This document shows positions 1 through 11,400 of a stretch of 64,000 nt of DNA, in pieces. How positions within the stretch are numbered: position 1 is the stretch's first letter; each line of letters opens with the position of its first letter. Origin of the DNA: Phocoena phocoena (taxonomy: Eukaryota > Chordata > Mammalia > Artiodactyla > Phocoenidae). Both the position numbers and the translations under genes were made by a program. The DNA lies in contig NC_089232.1 of the NCBI RefSeq assembly GCF_963924675.1, positions 33,740,842 to 33,804,841 of the forward strand. The letters run 5' to 3'. A model generated the notes under the pieces. It saw only the letters and a list, made by a program, of their open reading frames with translations, made no database searches and was not told the origin of the DNA.

Positions 1-1370
1 CGTGCTGATTAAACTTAGCCGTCAGGGATTTCCTACATGCGAACCACAGTGCTAGAAAATAAAGTACAGGAGCGGAACATAAATATCCAAAAAATTACTT
101 AATGAATCCTGTGAAGAAGCTGAGACATCAGCTGAACTAGGAGAAAGCATTGCTGATTGCAAATCATTAGCCTGCTACTCAGCCGAGCAAATTATTATAT
201 AAGCCATAACTCACAGCGGGGAGTGCCTGCAGTGCCCAGCTCCTGCAGTTACACCCCGAAGGGGCCGAGGTTTCAGAGGTGAGATGTATTGCCTGACGAA
301 GGTCCACCTGTGGTTAAGCAACGCACGTACACGTGTGTGTGTGTGTGTGTGCATGTATGTGTATATTTCTGTGTATACTTATATTATACTTATCCCTTAG
401 TAAAAGAACATTTACATGGCTCATTGAAAGCAAAGTTGAATATTGTTACTTAAACAGCACTATTCAAATTGCTAATAGCAGATTTCTGCTTTCATTGATG
501 ATATTTAATTTTAGAAGTAAGAGCTCAGAGCCTTGGGTATACACTTAGGGAATCTAACACTCAATAAGAAAATTGCTAACCTAAATAAATCAATGAGAAG
601 AGAAGAATCTCCCTTTTATTTAAAATGTGAAAGTTCTGTTTCTATTTGAGATTCACCGCATGTTATGACTCCTATCAGGGGTTCAACTCTTTGCAGGGAA
701 TGGGTGTGTTCTCTGCTACAACCAAATAGTGAGTAGATGTGAAAGGGACCCAGGGATTCAGGAATGCACATCTCTTGTCTGGAGCTGCAGCTCACAAGTA
801 TGTATGATGTGGGGCGTAGAGCTTGTGTTGCCCTTGGACCTCATTCCCCAGGCATATATGATGGTGATGTTAGGACCAAAGGGAGATGTGTGTAAGATGA
901 GAGAGGAGTTACCAGTGGACTGAATATATCAAGGCATACAGAATGGCATTTAATTAAAACAAAACAAAAAAATCTCAAAAAGCAATTCTACATTCCTCTT
1001 CGGAAAGAGGGTTCCACAAAGCCAACTGCCATGTATATTAGATCCTACCAAGGAGAGGGAAGACAGGCTCCCCATACCTTTTGGGACTGAACATAGGAGA
1101 GGTTTAAACAAGGACTTGGAAGAAGCTGACGAGACATATTTGGATGTCTGACAGAGCCCGTCTTTTTACACATTTTTTGCCAGATGAAGGACATCAGAGC
1201 AGATGCTTCAGTGTCAGTCACTTACAGGACATGTGCTTGGCAGAAAATCGTGGCTGGCAGACGCTGGCTGGAGCTATTAATTGACAACAGCCTACACTGA
1301 TCGAGTGTTCACTATATGCTGGGCGCTGTGATTGATGATTTATAAGGAACATCTCATTTAACCTATTTAC
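1..1370. other. Unassigned sequence, no gene seen
   Basis: I see no recognisable gene, repeat family or RNA here apart from the short GT microsatellite listed separately. The short open frames have no family resemblance and AT-rich composition, so I treat them as chance. Confidence 0.5.
333..351. repeat. (GT)n microsatellite, about 9 units
   Basis: An uninterrupted GT run, followed by degenerate 'gcatgtatgtgtat'. The cysteine/valine-rich open frame starting in it is a translation of the microsatellite and not a gene. Confidence 0.9.
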
Positions 1371-1545
1371 TTTTTAATTGAAGTATAGTTGATTTACAAT
1401 GTTGTGTTAATTTCTGCTGTACAGCAAAGTGATTCAGTTATACATATATATACATTCCTTTTTATATTCTTTTCCATTATGGTTTATCACAGGATATTGA
1501 ATATAGTTCCCTGTGCTATAGTGTAGGACTTTGTTGTTTTTCCAT
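1371..1545 (-). mobile_element. L1 3'UTR fragment, antisense
   Basis: On the minus strand this reads as the 3' end of an artiodactyl-type L1. Plus-strand landmarks are 'gaagtatagttgatttacaa', 'gtacagcaaagtgattcag' and 'ccctgtgctatag'. The same landmarks recur in antisense at about 6.3, 13.0, 15.3, 34.8 and 51.2 kb, and in sense at the ends of the L1s at 27.6, 40.1 and 45.9 kb. Only about 175 nt of the tail is present, so it is a heavily 5'-truncated copy with no coding capacity. Confidence 0.85.
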
Positions 1546-2290
1546 TCTTCATTTAATCTATATAACAACACTATGAAGTAGTTTCCATTATTATTTTTAT
1601 TTTTAGGAAGGAAAATTAATCCAGCAAACTGCTAGAGCTGGGGTTCTCACATAAGCAGTTTGGTAGTACAGCTGACCCCCATAAGCAAAAAACTGCCCTG
1701 CCTCCTGGATTAGTGTGTGGCTATGATCTTTTGGGGGGTAGAATGATACTATCCCTTGTTAGTCTATGGCACGATCTTTCAGGCTTCCCCTACTATCTAC
1801 TTTATGCTTATAGTCACAGTATTATTATCTCCTACATATGTCCTGGTGTCTCCCACCCATTGTTATTTTTTTTACTGATTTCACAGCTCTAGCTGCATAA
1901 CGGGGTAATATGTGGGCACTCAGTTGCCTCTGGCCAAGGGACTTAGTATATGGGGGCATAGTGACAAAATGCTCTGGGAAGATCATTCAGAAGAGAAAAA
2001 GCTATGGAATTGTGTAAAAAGATTTGCTGCCTAGGAAACAAGAGACAAGGGGATGGACAAAAGCCAGGGATTTGTTCTCAGATAAGCAAAGCAGATAGGC
2101 AGCCTGTTGAAAGGGGGGAGGAGTAAGTTCCCATTATAGTTTCAAAAAGTGTTAGATCTGTCTGATAAGCCTTGTGCTACATATTACTTTAACCATCATC
2201 ACATCATCTATTATTGAAATCCAGTAAGTACTAGTCTCTCCTCTTCCCTTAAGATAGGGTAATACACTCTTTTAAGCCAATTTGAATCAA

Positions 2291-2366
<76 letters not shown>
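2291..2366. repeat. (AC)n microsatellite, about 37 units, uninterrupted
   Basis: A pure AC dinucleotide run of about 75 nt. Its length and purity suggest it is length-polymorphic. The all Val/Cys open frame on the minus strand is an artefact of this run. Confidence 0.97.
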
Positions 2367-2368
<2 letters not shown>

Positions 2369-4367
2369 CATCTCCACTGAAGGAAAGACAGTAATACAAC
2401 ATATTCAAGTCACTCCGTATATCAACGTAACTTACATTCAGACAGGAAAAAAAAACACTTGTGAAAGCAACATTCTTTAAGGGGTCTGGGGACTTTACAG
2501 AGTTGGACCTGCTTGTCCCCAGCTCCTCTACACTGTGTCCCAGAGTTTCCCAATGGATCGAATTCCACTAGCTCACAGAGGAAGCTGGCTGATAACCCAG
2601 CTTGGATTGGCTCCCTTCGTTTTCTCAATTCCCCACTCCTTGATTGGGTTTCCTGTGATCATTTCCAAAATAAACTACTTACATTCAAATTCTTGTTCTG
2701 GGGTCTGCCTCTGGGATACCAATCTGAAAGAACATCAGAGACACGTACTTGAAATATGTCGATATGTAAGTGGATAATGAAAGCATGGATATCAAGGAGA
2801 TCACCTATGGAAAGAATATGAAGAAAGTAAAGAATCTTTCTTGAAGAGCACCAACATTTAAGGGTCAGGAAGTAGATACATCAGCAGAAGGAGAGTCAGA
2901 GGGAGTTGCAGAGAGAAAGGAGGAAAAACCAGGGGAAGGGTTTCAAGGGAAGATTTTTTTAAGACCAAAAGAGACTTTTAAAATTGCTTAAATGTTGATA
3001 GAAAGAATGTGGTAGAAAAGAAGAGTTTGAAATGCAGGTAAGTGAAAGGATGAATATAGTCAGTCACTGGGGTCAGATTCCCAAGGGAGTAAGATAAAAT
3101 TGGATCCAGATCTCAAGTAGAGTGAATAAGTCTGTAATGGACTTGGTGGGTTTGGTCATGGAAAACAGAGGAAATTTCTATCCGATGTTTTGGATAATTG
3201 GGTATTTGGGTACAAGAAGATAATGAATTGACTTTCCCTCCTAGCTTTATCTGAACATTTTACAAAATAAAGATCATTGGCTTGACCAAAACTCAGAACA
3301 AAATGAATTTCGTTTTTTTCCTGCTAGACTACTCTGTCATTTAAAAGAACAAATTAGATGGACATAGAATTTGAGGAGAAGGTTTGTTTTATTTAATATT
3401 AAATTAAACTCCCTTTCTCTGTTCATCAAATTGAATTGGAATAAGGGTCTCTAATTACGGATTCCCAAATAGGGAAATTGTTTAGTCATTCTAACAGGTT
3501 TCATGTCCAATGTGGGTATAGAAAATTTCAGATGAATCTTACTGAATTATATTATTTTAAAATATTTACCTGAAGCCTAAAATATTTTGATTGGAACTTT
3601 TTTTTTGGTCCAACTAAAAATGACATCTGATCTATATGATTGTAATGGATGTTCTTGCAGCCCTAATAGAACTCTTGATCTCTGGTCACTACTGAAACTA
3701 AAATTACTGTGAATACACAATGATTATTTACCTCTTAGTTCCAGATTTTTCTTAAATATCCAAATCTTTCTGTTAACGTTACATTCCTTTCTATTACACA
3801 GACTCAATCTATGTTGAGCAGGATAACTGTAGGGCTACTTAAACTCTGGTCCATTAGCATCCACATCATGGTGCTAGGGGTTAATACGATCCTGGCTGGG
3901 GGATTAGATTAAAAATTAAATTTTTAAATGTAGTATGAAACACTAAAAATTGTTAGAAGCATTAAAAATATAAGTTCCTCTATATGGGTTAGAAGACGAT
4001 GGCCTTTACTTTGATCCTTGGGCCTGCTAGGCAGTAGCAAAATATATGCAAGGAGAAGAAAGTGTGATCATGGTCTCTGTCTCTAAGATACTTGTAATTA
4101 ACTCCAAATAGCCTCTCCATAATAAAAAGATGGGCCTTAATTATTCTAGTATAAGCACTGCAATATTATAAAGATTGAAGATCTATCAATACAATCAAAT
4201 GTATAAAAGGAAACTATTTGAAGTGGCCTGAAATTTCACATAGAAATCTATTTCTTTATTATTTCATCAACGGAGTTTAGTAAAATCAGATGGCAGAACA
4301 TTGTAATAATTCATTTATTGAAACAAATGGATTTTGGAAACGTTTCTTCTCTCATGTGTCATGTGTA

Positions 4368-4369
<2 letters not shown>

Positions 4370-4408
<39 letters not shown>
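4370..4408. repeat. (GA)n microsatellite, about 19 units
   Basis: A pure GA run followed by degenerate 'gattgagattgagagattgag', which looks like decayed continuation of the array. The Ser/Leu-rich minus-strand frame across it is an artefact. Confidence 0.95.
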
Positions 4409-4411
<3 letters not shown>

Positions 4412-5702
4412 AGATTGAGAGATTGAGAAGATTATAAAAGCAAAAGGGAGGAGGTAGGTGGGGAGGAAATCTGAATTGTTTAAACTGTATAAAAATGCTA
4501 GAATAAAATGAACATTCAAAACTCCGGTTGAATTTAATCTTTTGTTCAACTCATTTGCCAAGAAAGTCTGTCTTCAAATGGTTCATATTGCAGAATATGA
4601 TGACACCAATCACCTATCCTAGAGTCTACATTTGTTATAAAGACTATTGCAGCTTGATGATAGATGAGGAAATTTACTCCTATCGTCTGCATGGGAGTGA
4701 AGTGCCAATAATTTAAGACTTTCAGTGATACAGTACTAACTTTATATTCTAAGCAATCACAACCTGTATTTATCCACCTGCTGTTTTTATGGCTTAGAAA
4801 TCACACTATCAGTTTGCGATGGTAATTTATTATATTTATATTATAGAAGAAGATTTTCAAATTATAGACTTGCATTGAGTTAGGGAAGCAATTAAAATAC
4901 TTTGCCCCACTCCTGTTGATTAATAAAAATAGTCCATTCGATAGATGGAGTGTTCTCAAGGAAATGGGACTCCTGGTCATCTTTAGAGTTTTCATTTGGG
5001 AACAAAATCTGTGGGAACATATTTAAGTTTTAGACAAGAGAAGCATGGAAATCAGTTTTTAGTAAGTAGAGAAGGGTAGTACCTACAACTCTTTGAAGGA
5101 TTTTATCATGTGTAATATCTTCTCATTGGATTTTTCAAAATAATGTTTGCTAACTACCTTTAAAACAATATTTCTCTTACTTTAGGCATTTGACAGCTAT
5201 CTGTATAATTTCAGCCAGGCTGTGTTACATATATACTATTATTTGCCTGATTTTTCTTCATATACACCCACTTTATAATTATTTATTGTAGAAGCCAATA
5301 CTACTAGTGATATACCTCCTACACTTGGGAAAACACCGCATTAAAACGTAATTTGCAGCTAACTTCGTTGGCACTGTTCTGTCCCCATTTTGCCAGAATT
5401 TGATAAGACCTAAAAATGTTTTGCTTCTTTTTTTCTCAATATCTCAGTGATGGCTGATTTCAACTGAATACTATTTGAAATTGTATTTGAATCATTCTAC
5501 CATCAGTAATATGGATCCATCCATAGCTAAACTATATGTTGCTAATAAATTTCTCTCCATCTTCCTTTAATTTAAATAGTTTTTTATAATTTTGTTGAAC
5601 TCTATGTCCAATTGCCAGATATACTTAAATGTCTGTGAACATACATCTTTCTCTTTCAGTGATATTACTTACATAAAAAAAAAATAGATGGCACACTTCA
5701 CA

Positions 5703-5801
5703 GTTTTTTTTTAAATACCCCCATGTAAGTGGATATAAGGGTGTTCACTGTAAAATTATTTCAACTTTTCTGTATTTTTGAAAATTTTAATAAAAAAAAA
5801 A
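5703..5801 (+). mobile_element. Ancient L1 (L1M-type) 3' end fragment
   Basis: The text 'gggtgttcactgtaaaatta', then a stretch reading 'tcaacttttctgta', 'tttttgaaaattttaataaa' and an A-run, is the usual tail of old mammalian L1M elements in sense orientation. Only the last ~100 nt is recognisable. Confidence 0.6.
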
Positions 5802-6233
5802 CATTGGGGAAAAAACCCAACTTCTACTCCATGAGAACCGAAAACATGCACCTTTGAATTTGTTTTTAGTGGTTAAAAGCGAGTGAAATATGCAGTAGCT
5901 AAATGAGAATATTACCAAATTTTCTTCATATAGGTTGTGGGTCCTTAAAGTCTTGGTTTAAGGAAGGTCAGAAACACCTACGGATGGTTATGAATTCCTT
6001 GACGTACTGACAGTTATCCATAAGTGAATATATTTGCTTCGTTTCCTCTATCAATAGCTGAAGGTAAGGAACTTCAAATATTAAACTCCCTTTTTTCCTT
6101 TTTTCTTTTGATATTTGTGCAGGATATTTATTATAGTGTTAGTCACATTGAACAAAAATGGAAGACAAATTTATTTATTTTATTTTTTGGTATTTTTTAA
6201 ATTGTTATGTATTTCACAGTTGATAACATCACC

Positions 6234-6771
6234 ATTTTATTTTATTTTATTTGAATTATACTTGATTTATGATATTATATTAGTTTCAGGTATACAGCAT
6301 AGTGATTCAGTATTTTTACAGATTATACTCCATTAAAGGTTATTATAAAATAAAGGCTATAATTCCCTGCATTGTACAATGTATTCTTGTTGGTTATCTA
6401 TTTTATACATAGTAGATCATATCTCTTAATCCCATACTCCTCTCTTGCTCCTCCCCAGCTCCCTCTCCCACTGGAAACCACTAGTTTGTTTTCTACATAT
6501 GTGAGTCTGTTTCTGTTTCACTATATACATTTGTCTGTTTTATCTTTTAGATTCCACATATAAGTGATATCATACAGCATTTGTCTTATTTTAACATTTC
6601 ACTAAGCATTTCACTAAGCTAGGTCCATCCACATTGCTGCAAATGGCAGAATTTCATTGTTTATGGCTGAGTAATATTCCATTGTTATATGTGTGTATAT
6701 ATGTGTGTGTGTGTGTCTATATATATATATCACCATTATATATGTATGTATATATATACCACATATATGTA
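6234..6771 (-). mobile_element. Antisense L1, 3'UTR and ORF2 end (part 1, before mariner)
   Basis: The minus strand reads through an L1 3'UTR (plus-strand landmarks 'cttgatttatgatattatat', 'acagcatagtgattcagta', 'gttggttatctattttatac') into the extreme C-terminal coding part of ORF2 ('gctgagtaatattccattg' on the plus strand, complement of the MEYYSA region). A TG/TA-rich tract sits just before the mariner. The same L1 resumes at 8045, so this is one element split by a later insertion. Confidence 0.9.
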
Positions 6772-8044
6772 TTGGGTTGGCCAAGAGGTTTGTTCAGTTC
6801 TTTCTGTAAGATGGCTCTAGTAGCACTTAGTTGTCTTTAACTTCACTGGAAACAATTTTGATAGATTGTATGTGATAGCTGTCATATCAGTGTGCATTTT
6901 TAAAAAAGACATAAAAATTGGTGAATTTTTGTGTAGCCATTTTAATATCGAAGATGGAAGGAAAAAGCAACGTCTTCGGCATATTATGCTTTGTTATTTC
7001 AAGGAAGGTAAAAACGCGACTGAAACGCAAGAAAATGATTTGTGCAGTGTATGGAGAAGGTGCTGTGACTGATTGAACATGTCAAAAGTGGTTTGCGAAG
7101 TTTTGTGCTGGAGATTTCTCGCTGGGCAATGATCCATGGTCGGGTAGACCAGTTGAAGTTGATACCGATCAAATTGAGACATTAATTGAGAACAATCAAC
7201 GTTATACCACATGGGAGACAGCCGACATACTCAGAATATCCAAATCAAGTGTTGAAAATCATTTGCACCAGCTTGGTTATGTTCATCACTTTGATGTTTG
7301 GGTTCCACATAAGTTAAGTGAAAAAAACCTTTTTGACTGTATTTCCACATGCTTTTCTCAACTTAAACGTAATGAAAACATTCCGTTTTTAAAACAAATT
7401 GTGACAGGCGATGAAAAGTGCATACTGTACAATAATGTGGAACAGAAGAGATCGTGGGGCAAGAGAAATGAACCACCACCAACCACACCAAAGGCCAGTC
7501 CAAAGAAGGTGATGTTTTGTATACGGTGGGATTGGTAGGGAGTCCTCTATTATGAGCTCCTTCCGGAAAACCAAACAATTAATTCCAACAAGTACTGCTC
7601 CCAGTTAGACCTGATTGCAGCACATGATGAAAAGCGTCCAGAATTAGTGAACAGAAAACACATAATCTTCCATCAGGATAACGCAAGACCTCATGTTTCT
7701 TTGCTGACCAGGCAAACTGTTACAGCTTGTCTGGGAAGTTCTGATTCATCCGCTGTATTCACCAGACATGGCACCTTTGGATTTCCATTTATTTAGGTCT
7801 TTACAAAATTCTCTTAATGGAAAAAAATTTCAATTCCCTGGAAGACTGTAAAAGGCACCTGGACCAGTTCTTTGCTCAAAAAGATAAAAAGTTTTGTGAA
7901 GGTGGAATTATGAAGTTGCCTGAAAAAAGGCAGAAGGTAGTGGAACAAAAGGGTGAATACGTTGTTCAATAAAGTTCTTGGTGAAAATGAAAGATGTGTC
8001 TTTAGTTTTACTTAAAAACCGAAGGCACTTTTTGGCCAACCCAA
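6772..8044 (+). mobile_element. Mariner-family DNA transposon inserted in an L1
   Basis: A 1,273-bp element bounded by inverted terminal repeats: 'ttgggttggccaa' at the left and 'ttggccaacccaa' at the right, with diverged similarity continuing inward. A TA dinucleotide flanks each side (6770-6771 and 8045-8046), the expected Tc1/mariner target duplication. Length and ends fit a full-length mariner. It resembles the ruminant BTMAR1 type, from memory of that family's ends; the exact family needs a database match. It interrupts the antisense L1 and so is younger than it. Confidence 0.93.
6950..7972 (+). pseudogene. Mariner transposase, decayed
   Basis: A cut-and-paste transposase of the DD34D class, broken by several stops and frameshifts. 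A recognisable N-terminal helix-turn-helix region gives a short open frame ending near 7072. After a frame change, the longest open part covers the linker ('WVPHKLSEKN') and the first catalytic Asp in 'TGDEKCILYNN' (codon 7410-7412). The second Asp lies in 'HQDNARPHVS' (codon 7677-7679), in the same frame but after a stop near 7537. The third lies in 'SPDMAPLDFH' (codon 7765-7767), in another frame. Spacing between the second and third Asp codons is 88 nt where the 34-residue class needs 105, so about 17 nt is lost. It ends in a TAA at 7970-7972. It cannot encode active transposase. Confidence 0.9.
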
Positions 8045-10300
8045 TATCTATATGTATATATATACCACATCTTCTTTATCCATTTCTCTGTTGATGGATA
8101 CTTGGGTACATGTATCTTTTCAAATTAATGTTTTGTTTTGTTTCAGATATATACTCAGGACTTGAATTGCTGGATCATATGGTAGTTGTATTTTTAGTTT
8201 TATGAGGAACCTCCACACTGTTTTTCCATAGTGGCTATATCAATTTTCATTCCCACCAACAGTGTACTAGGGCTCCCTTTTTCTCCATTTGTCATTTGTG
8301 GTCTTTTTGATAATGGCCATTCTGATAGGTTTGAGGTGATATCTTATTGTGGTTTTGGTTTGAGTTTCTTTGATGACTAGCTATGTTGAACACCTTTTCA
8401 TGTGCCTGATGACCGTCTGTGTATGCTCTTTGGAAAAATATCTATTCAGTTCTTCTGCACATTTTTAAAAATCAGGTTGTTTTTTATTTGTATATTTTTT
8501 TATATTGAGATGTATGAGTTGTTTATATATTTTTGGATATTAACACCTTTTCAGTCATATCATTTGCAAATATTTTCCCAGATTCAGTAGGTTGTCTTTT
8601 CATTTTGTCGATGGTTTCCTTTGCTGTGAAAAAGCTTTTAAGTTTAATTAGGTCCCATTTGTTTATTTTTGCTTTTGTTTTCTTTGCCTCAGCAGATTGA
8701 TCCAAAAAACCATAAACTGGTACAATTTATGTCAAAGAGGGTGCTGCCTGTTTTATCCAAGGAGTTTTATGGGTTTTGATCTTACATTTAGGTCTTTTGA
8801 GTTTATTTTGTATATGGTGTGAGGAAATGTCCTAATGTCATTTTTTTACATGTGGCTGTCCAGTTTTCCCAGCACCACTTATTGAAGAGATTGTCTTTCC
8901 TTCATTGTATATTTGTGCCTTCTTTGTCATAGATCAATTGGCCATAGGTGTGTGGGTTTATTTCTGGGCTGTGCATTCTGTTCTATTGATCTGTGTGTCT
9001 GATTTTGTGCCAGTACCATGCTGTTTTGATTACTGTAGCTTTGTAATACAGTCTGAAGACAGGAAGTGTGATACCTTCAGGTTTGTTCTTTTTTTCTCAA
9101 GATTGCTTTGGGAATTTGGGGGGTTTTGTAGTTCCATATAAATTTTAGGAATTTTTCTTCTAGTTCTGTGAAAAACATCATGGGTATTTTGCTAGGGATT
9201 GTATTAAATCTGTAGATTGCTTTGCATAGTACGGCCATTTTAACGATACTAATTCCTCCAATCCAAGAGCTTGAAAGGTATCTTTGGAAAGGGATATCCT
9301 TCCATTTCTTTGTATCATCTTCAATTTCATTCATCAGTGTTTTACCGTTTTCAGAGTATAGATCTTTTACCTCCTCAGTTAATTTTATTCCTAGATATTT
9401 TATTCTTTCTGAAGCAATTTTTAAATGGGATAGTTTTCTTGATTTCTCTTTCTGATAGTTCATTATTAGTGTATAGAAAAGCAACATATTTCTGTATATT
9501 CTGTATATATAATTTTGAATCCTGCAACTTTACTGAATTCATGTATTAGTTTGAATCATTTTCTGGTGGAGACTTTAGGGTTTTCTATATATAGTATCAT
9601 GTCATCTGCAAATAGTGACAGCTTTACTTCTGCTGTTCTAATTTGCATGCCTTTTTTTTTTTTCTTGACTGATTGATGTGGCTAGGACTTCCAATACTGT
9701 GTTATTTAGAAGTGGCAAGAGTGGGCATCCTTGTCTTGTTCCTGATTTTAGAAGAATAGCTTTTCACCATTAAGTATGATGTTAGATGTGGACTTGTCAT
9801 AAATGACTTTTATTATGTTGAGATATGTTCTCTCTATACCCAACTTTGATGAGAGTTTTTATCATGAATGGATGTTGAGTTTTCTCAAATTCTTTTTCTG
9901 CATCAATTGAGATGATCACGTAATTTTTATCCTTCCTTTTGTTAATGTGGTATATCACATTGATTAATGTGTGAATATTGAAATATCCTTGCATCTCCTG
10001 GAATAAATCCTGCTTGATCATGGTGTATAATACTTTTTATATATTGATGGATTTAGTTTGCTAATGCTCTGTTAAGGACTTTATTCCCTATATATTCAAC
10101 AAAGTATTGGCCTGTGATTTTCTTTTTCTTTTTCTTTCTTTCTTCTATTTTTGGTATTATCTTTCTCTGGTTTTGGTATCAGGATAATGTTGGCCTCATA
10201 GAATGAATTTAGGAGTGTTTCATCCTCTTAGATTTTTTGGAATAGTTTCAGAAGAAAAGGTATTAGTTCTCCATTTATGTTTGGTAAATTCCTCTGTGAA
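8045..10300 (-). mobile_element. Antisense L1, ORF2 remnant (part 2, after mariner)
   Basis: Continuation of the L1 at 6234. Minus-strand open fragments match L1 ORF2 in the expected order: a C-terminal piece at 8523-8705 ('WDLIKLKSFFTAKETIDK'), a post-RT piece at 9077-9487 (contains '[20 protein letters not shown]' and '[19 protein letters not shown]'), and an RT piece at 9797-10021 ('[20 protein letters not shown]', RT block A). The reading frame is broken many times, so it is non-coding. Compared with the L1 at 19,966 it is clearly more diverged and therefore older. ORF2 similarity stops near 10,300, just past the antisense of the '[11 protein letters not shown]' motif. Confidence 0.92.
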
Positions 10301-11400
10301 GCCTATCAGGGGCTGTGTCTGATCCCAAGTTGCTGGAGCAGAAGCCCCCAGAGTCAGGCCAGAATCTGTTCCCTCGAAGTGTGTGTTTCACCCTCTCCCA
10401 GCACTGGGACCTTTTCCCCAGAGTAGGGGAGTGGTGAAGCAAGGTGGGCCTATCTATACAGGCTTTCAGCTCATGTTGGCTACAGACAGAGGTCCAAACT
10501 GTCTCCAATGTGCTGTCTATGCAGGTGCCCACAGTTGTTTCCCTTGCTCTGCTCAGAAGCAGTCTTAGGTGCAAATCACCTTTCTCCCTCAGAGCCAATC
10601 AGTGCCCCAACCCTCCACTGCCCCTGCCTTGCTGTGGAGCTACACCACAGGGCAGGTAACGCCCACATGGCCTCTTGGAGTATATCAGACAGCTGTGATG
10701 GACCAGCTGCCGTCAGAGTTCTGGGCTCCTTCTGATGCACTGCTTGAGTGAGCACCAACAATGGCCAGGTCTGCCCCACTCAGAGGCTGTCCTGGGACCT
10801 AGTCACCTCTGCATCCCCTGGCTGAGCTTTCTCCCCAGTTGTGGCAGCCCTAAATCCAGTTCCACACTGTGATGTGGAGTGAGTGGGGCGGTAGTGTTCA
10901 CTTGGCTCGGGCTGGGGCACACATCAAGGCAGTCATGGGAAACCTAGCAGCCGCCAGAGCAGACTTCCCTCTGCCCTCTCCACACTGCCTGGGGGAAAGC
11001 CAGCATGTGTTCCTCTTGAGCAGGCTTCCCATAGCCCTCCTGTTTGTCCCAGTGGTCCTCCAACCAGCCAAGGGGATTCATCTCCCCTTTGTAGGACCCC
11101 TGGACTAGGGCACACAGTCTCGAACTGCTCACTCCCTAGGGTAGGTCTCCACCTGTATTTTCCCTTTTCCTCTAAGTCGTCTCCCAGGGGCACAGGTCCA
11201 GACCTGATTGCTTCACTTCCCTTCCTACCTGATTACATGTGTATCTTTCTCACAGCCTGGTTGTACAGGTGTCTTTCTGCCAGTTTCCTGTTAGTTTTCA
11301 ATGAGATTGCTCCACGTGTAAATGTATTTTTGATGTGTTCATTGGGGGAGCTGAGCTCTGCATCCTCCTACTCTGTCATCTTGATCAATTCCTTGCTATC
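10301..11400 (-). mobile_element. Probable 5'UTR of the same antisense L1
   Basis: A GC-richer, non-coding block directly abutting the RT portion of the antisense L1. Its far end reads, on the minus strand, 'gatcaagatgacagagtagg', close to the 'ttgaagatggcggaagagta' that opens the full-length L1 at 19,966. I infer that the element was full length at its 5' end but lost everything between 5'UTR and mid-RT (ORF1, endonuclease). Short open frames here on both strands are typical of GC-rich L1 5'UTRs and are not genes. The assignment rests on position, composition and the 5' end motif. Confidence 0.6.

Larger units (their letters stand above)
1546..5702. other. Unassigned AT-rich sequence with two microsatellites
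   Basis: About 4 kb in which I recognise only the AC and GA repeats listed separately. No open frame looks like a conserved protein and no tRNA-like element was seen. Old, diverged repeats may be present but I could not assign any by eye. Confidence 0.4.

Noticed and set aside
2211..2408. Minus-strand frame made largely of Val/Cys
   Set aside because: It is a translation of the AC microsatellite.
10275..11193. Cluster of GC-rich frames resembling exons of a gene
   Set aside because: Frames overlap on both strands, lack splice logic and sit in a probable L1 5'UTR.
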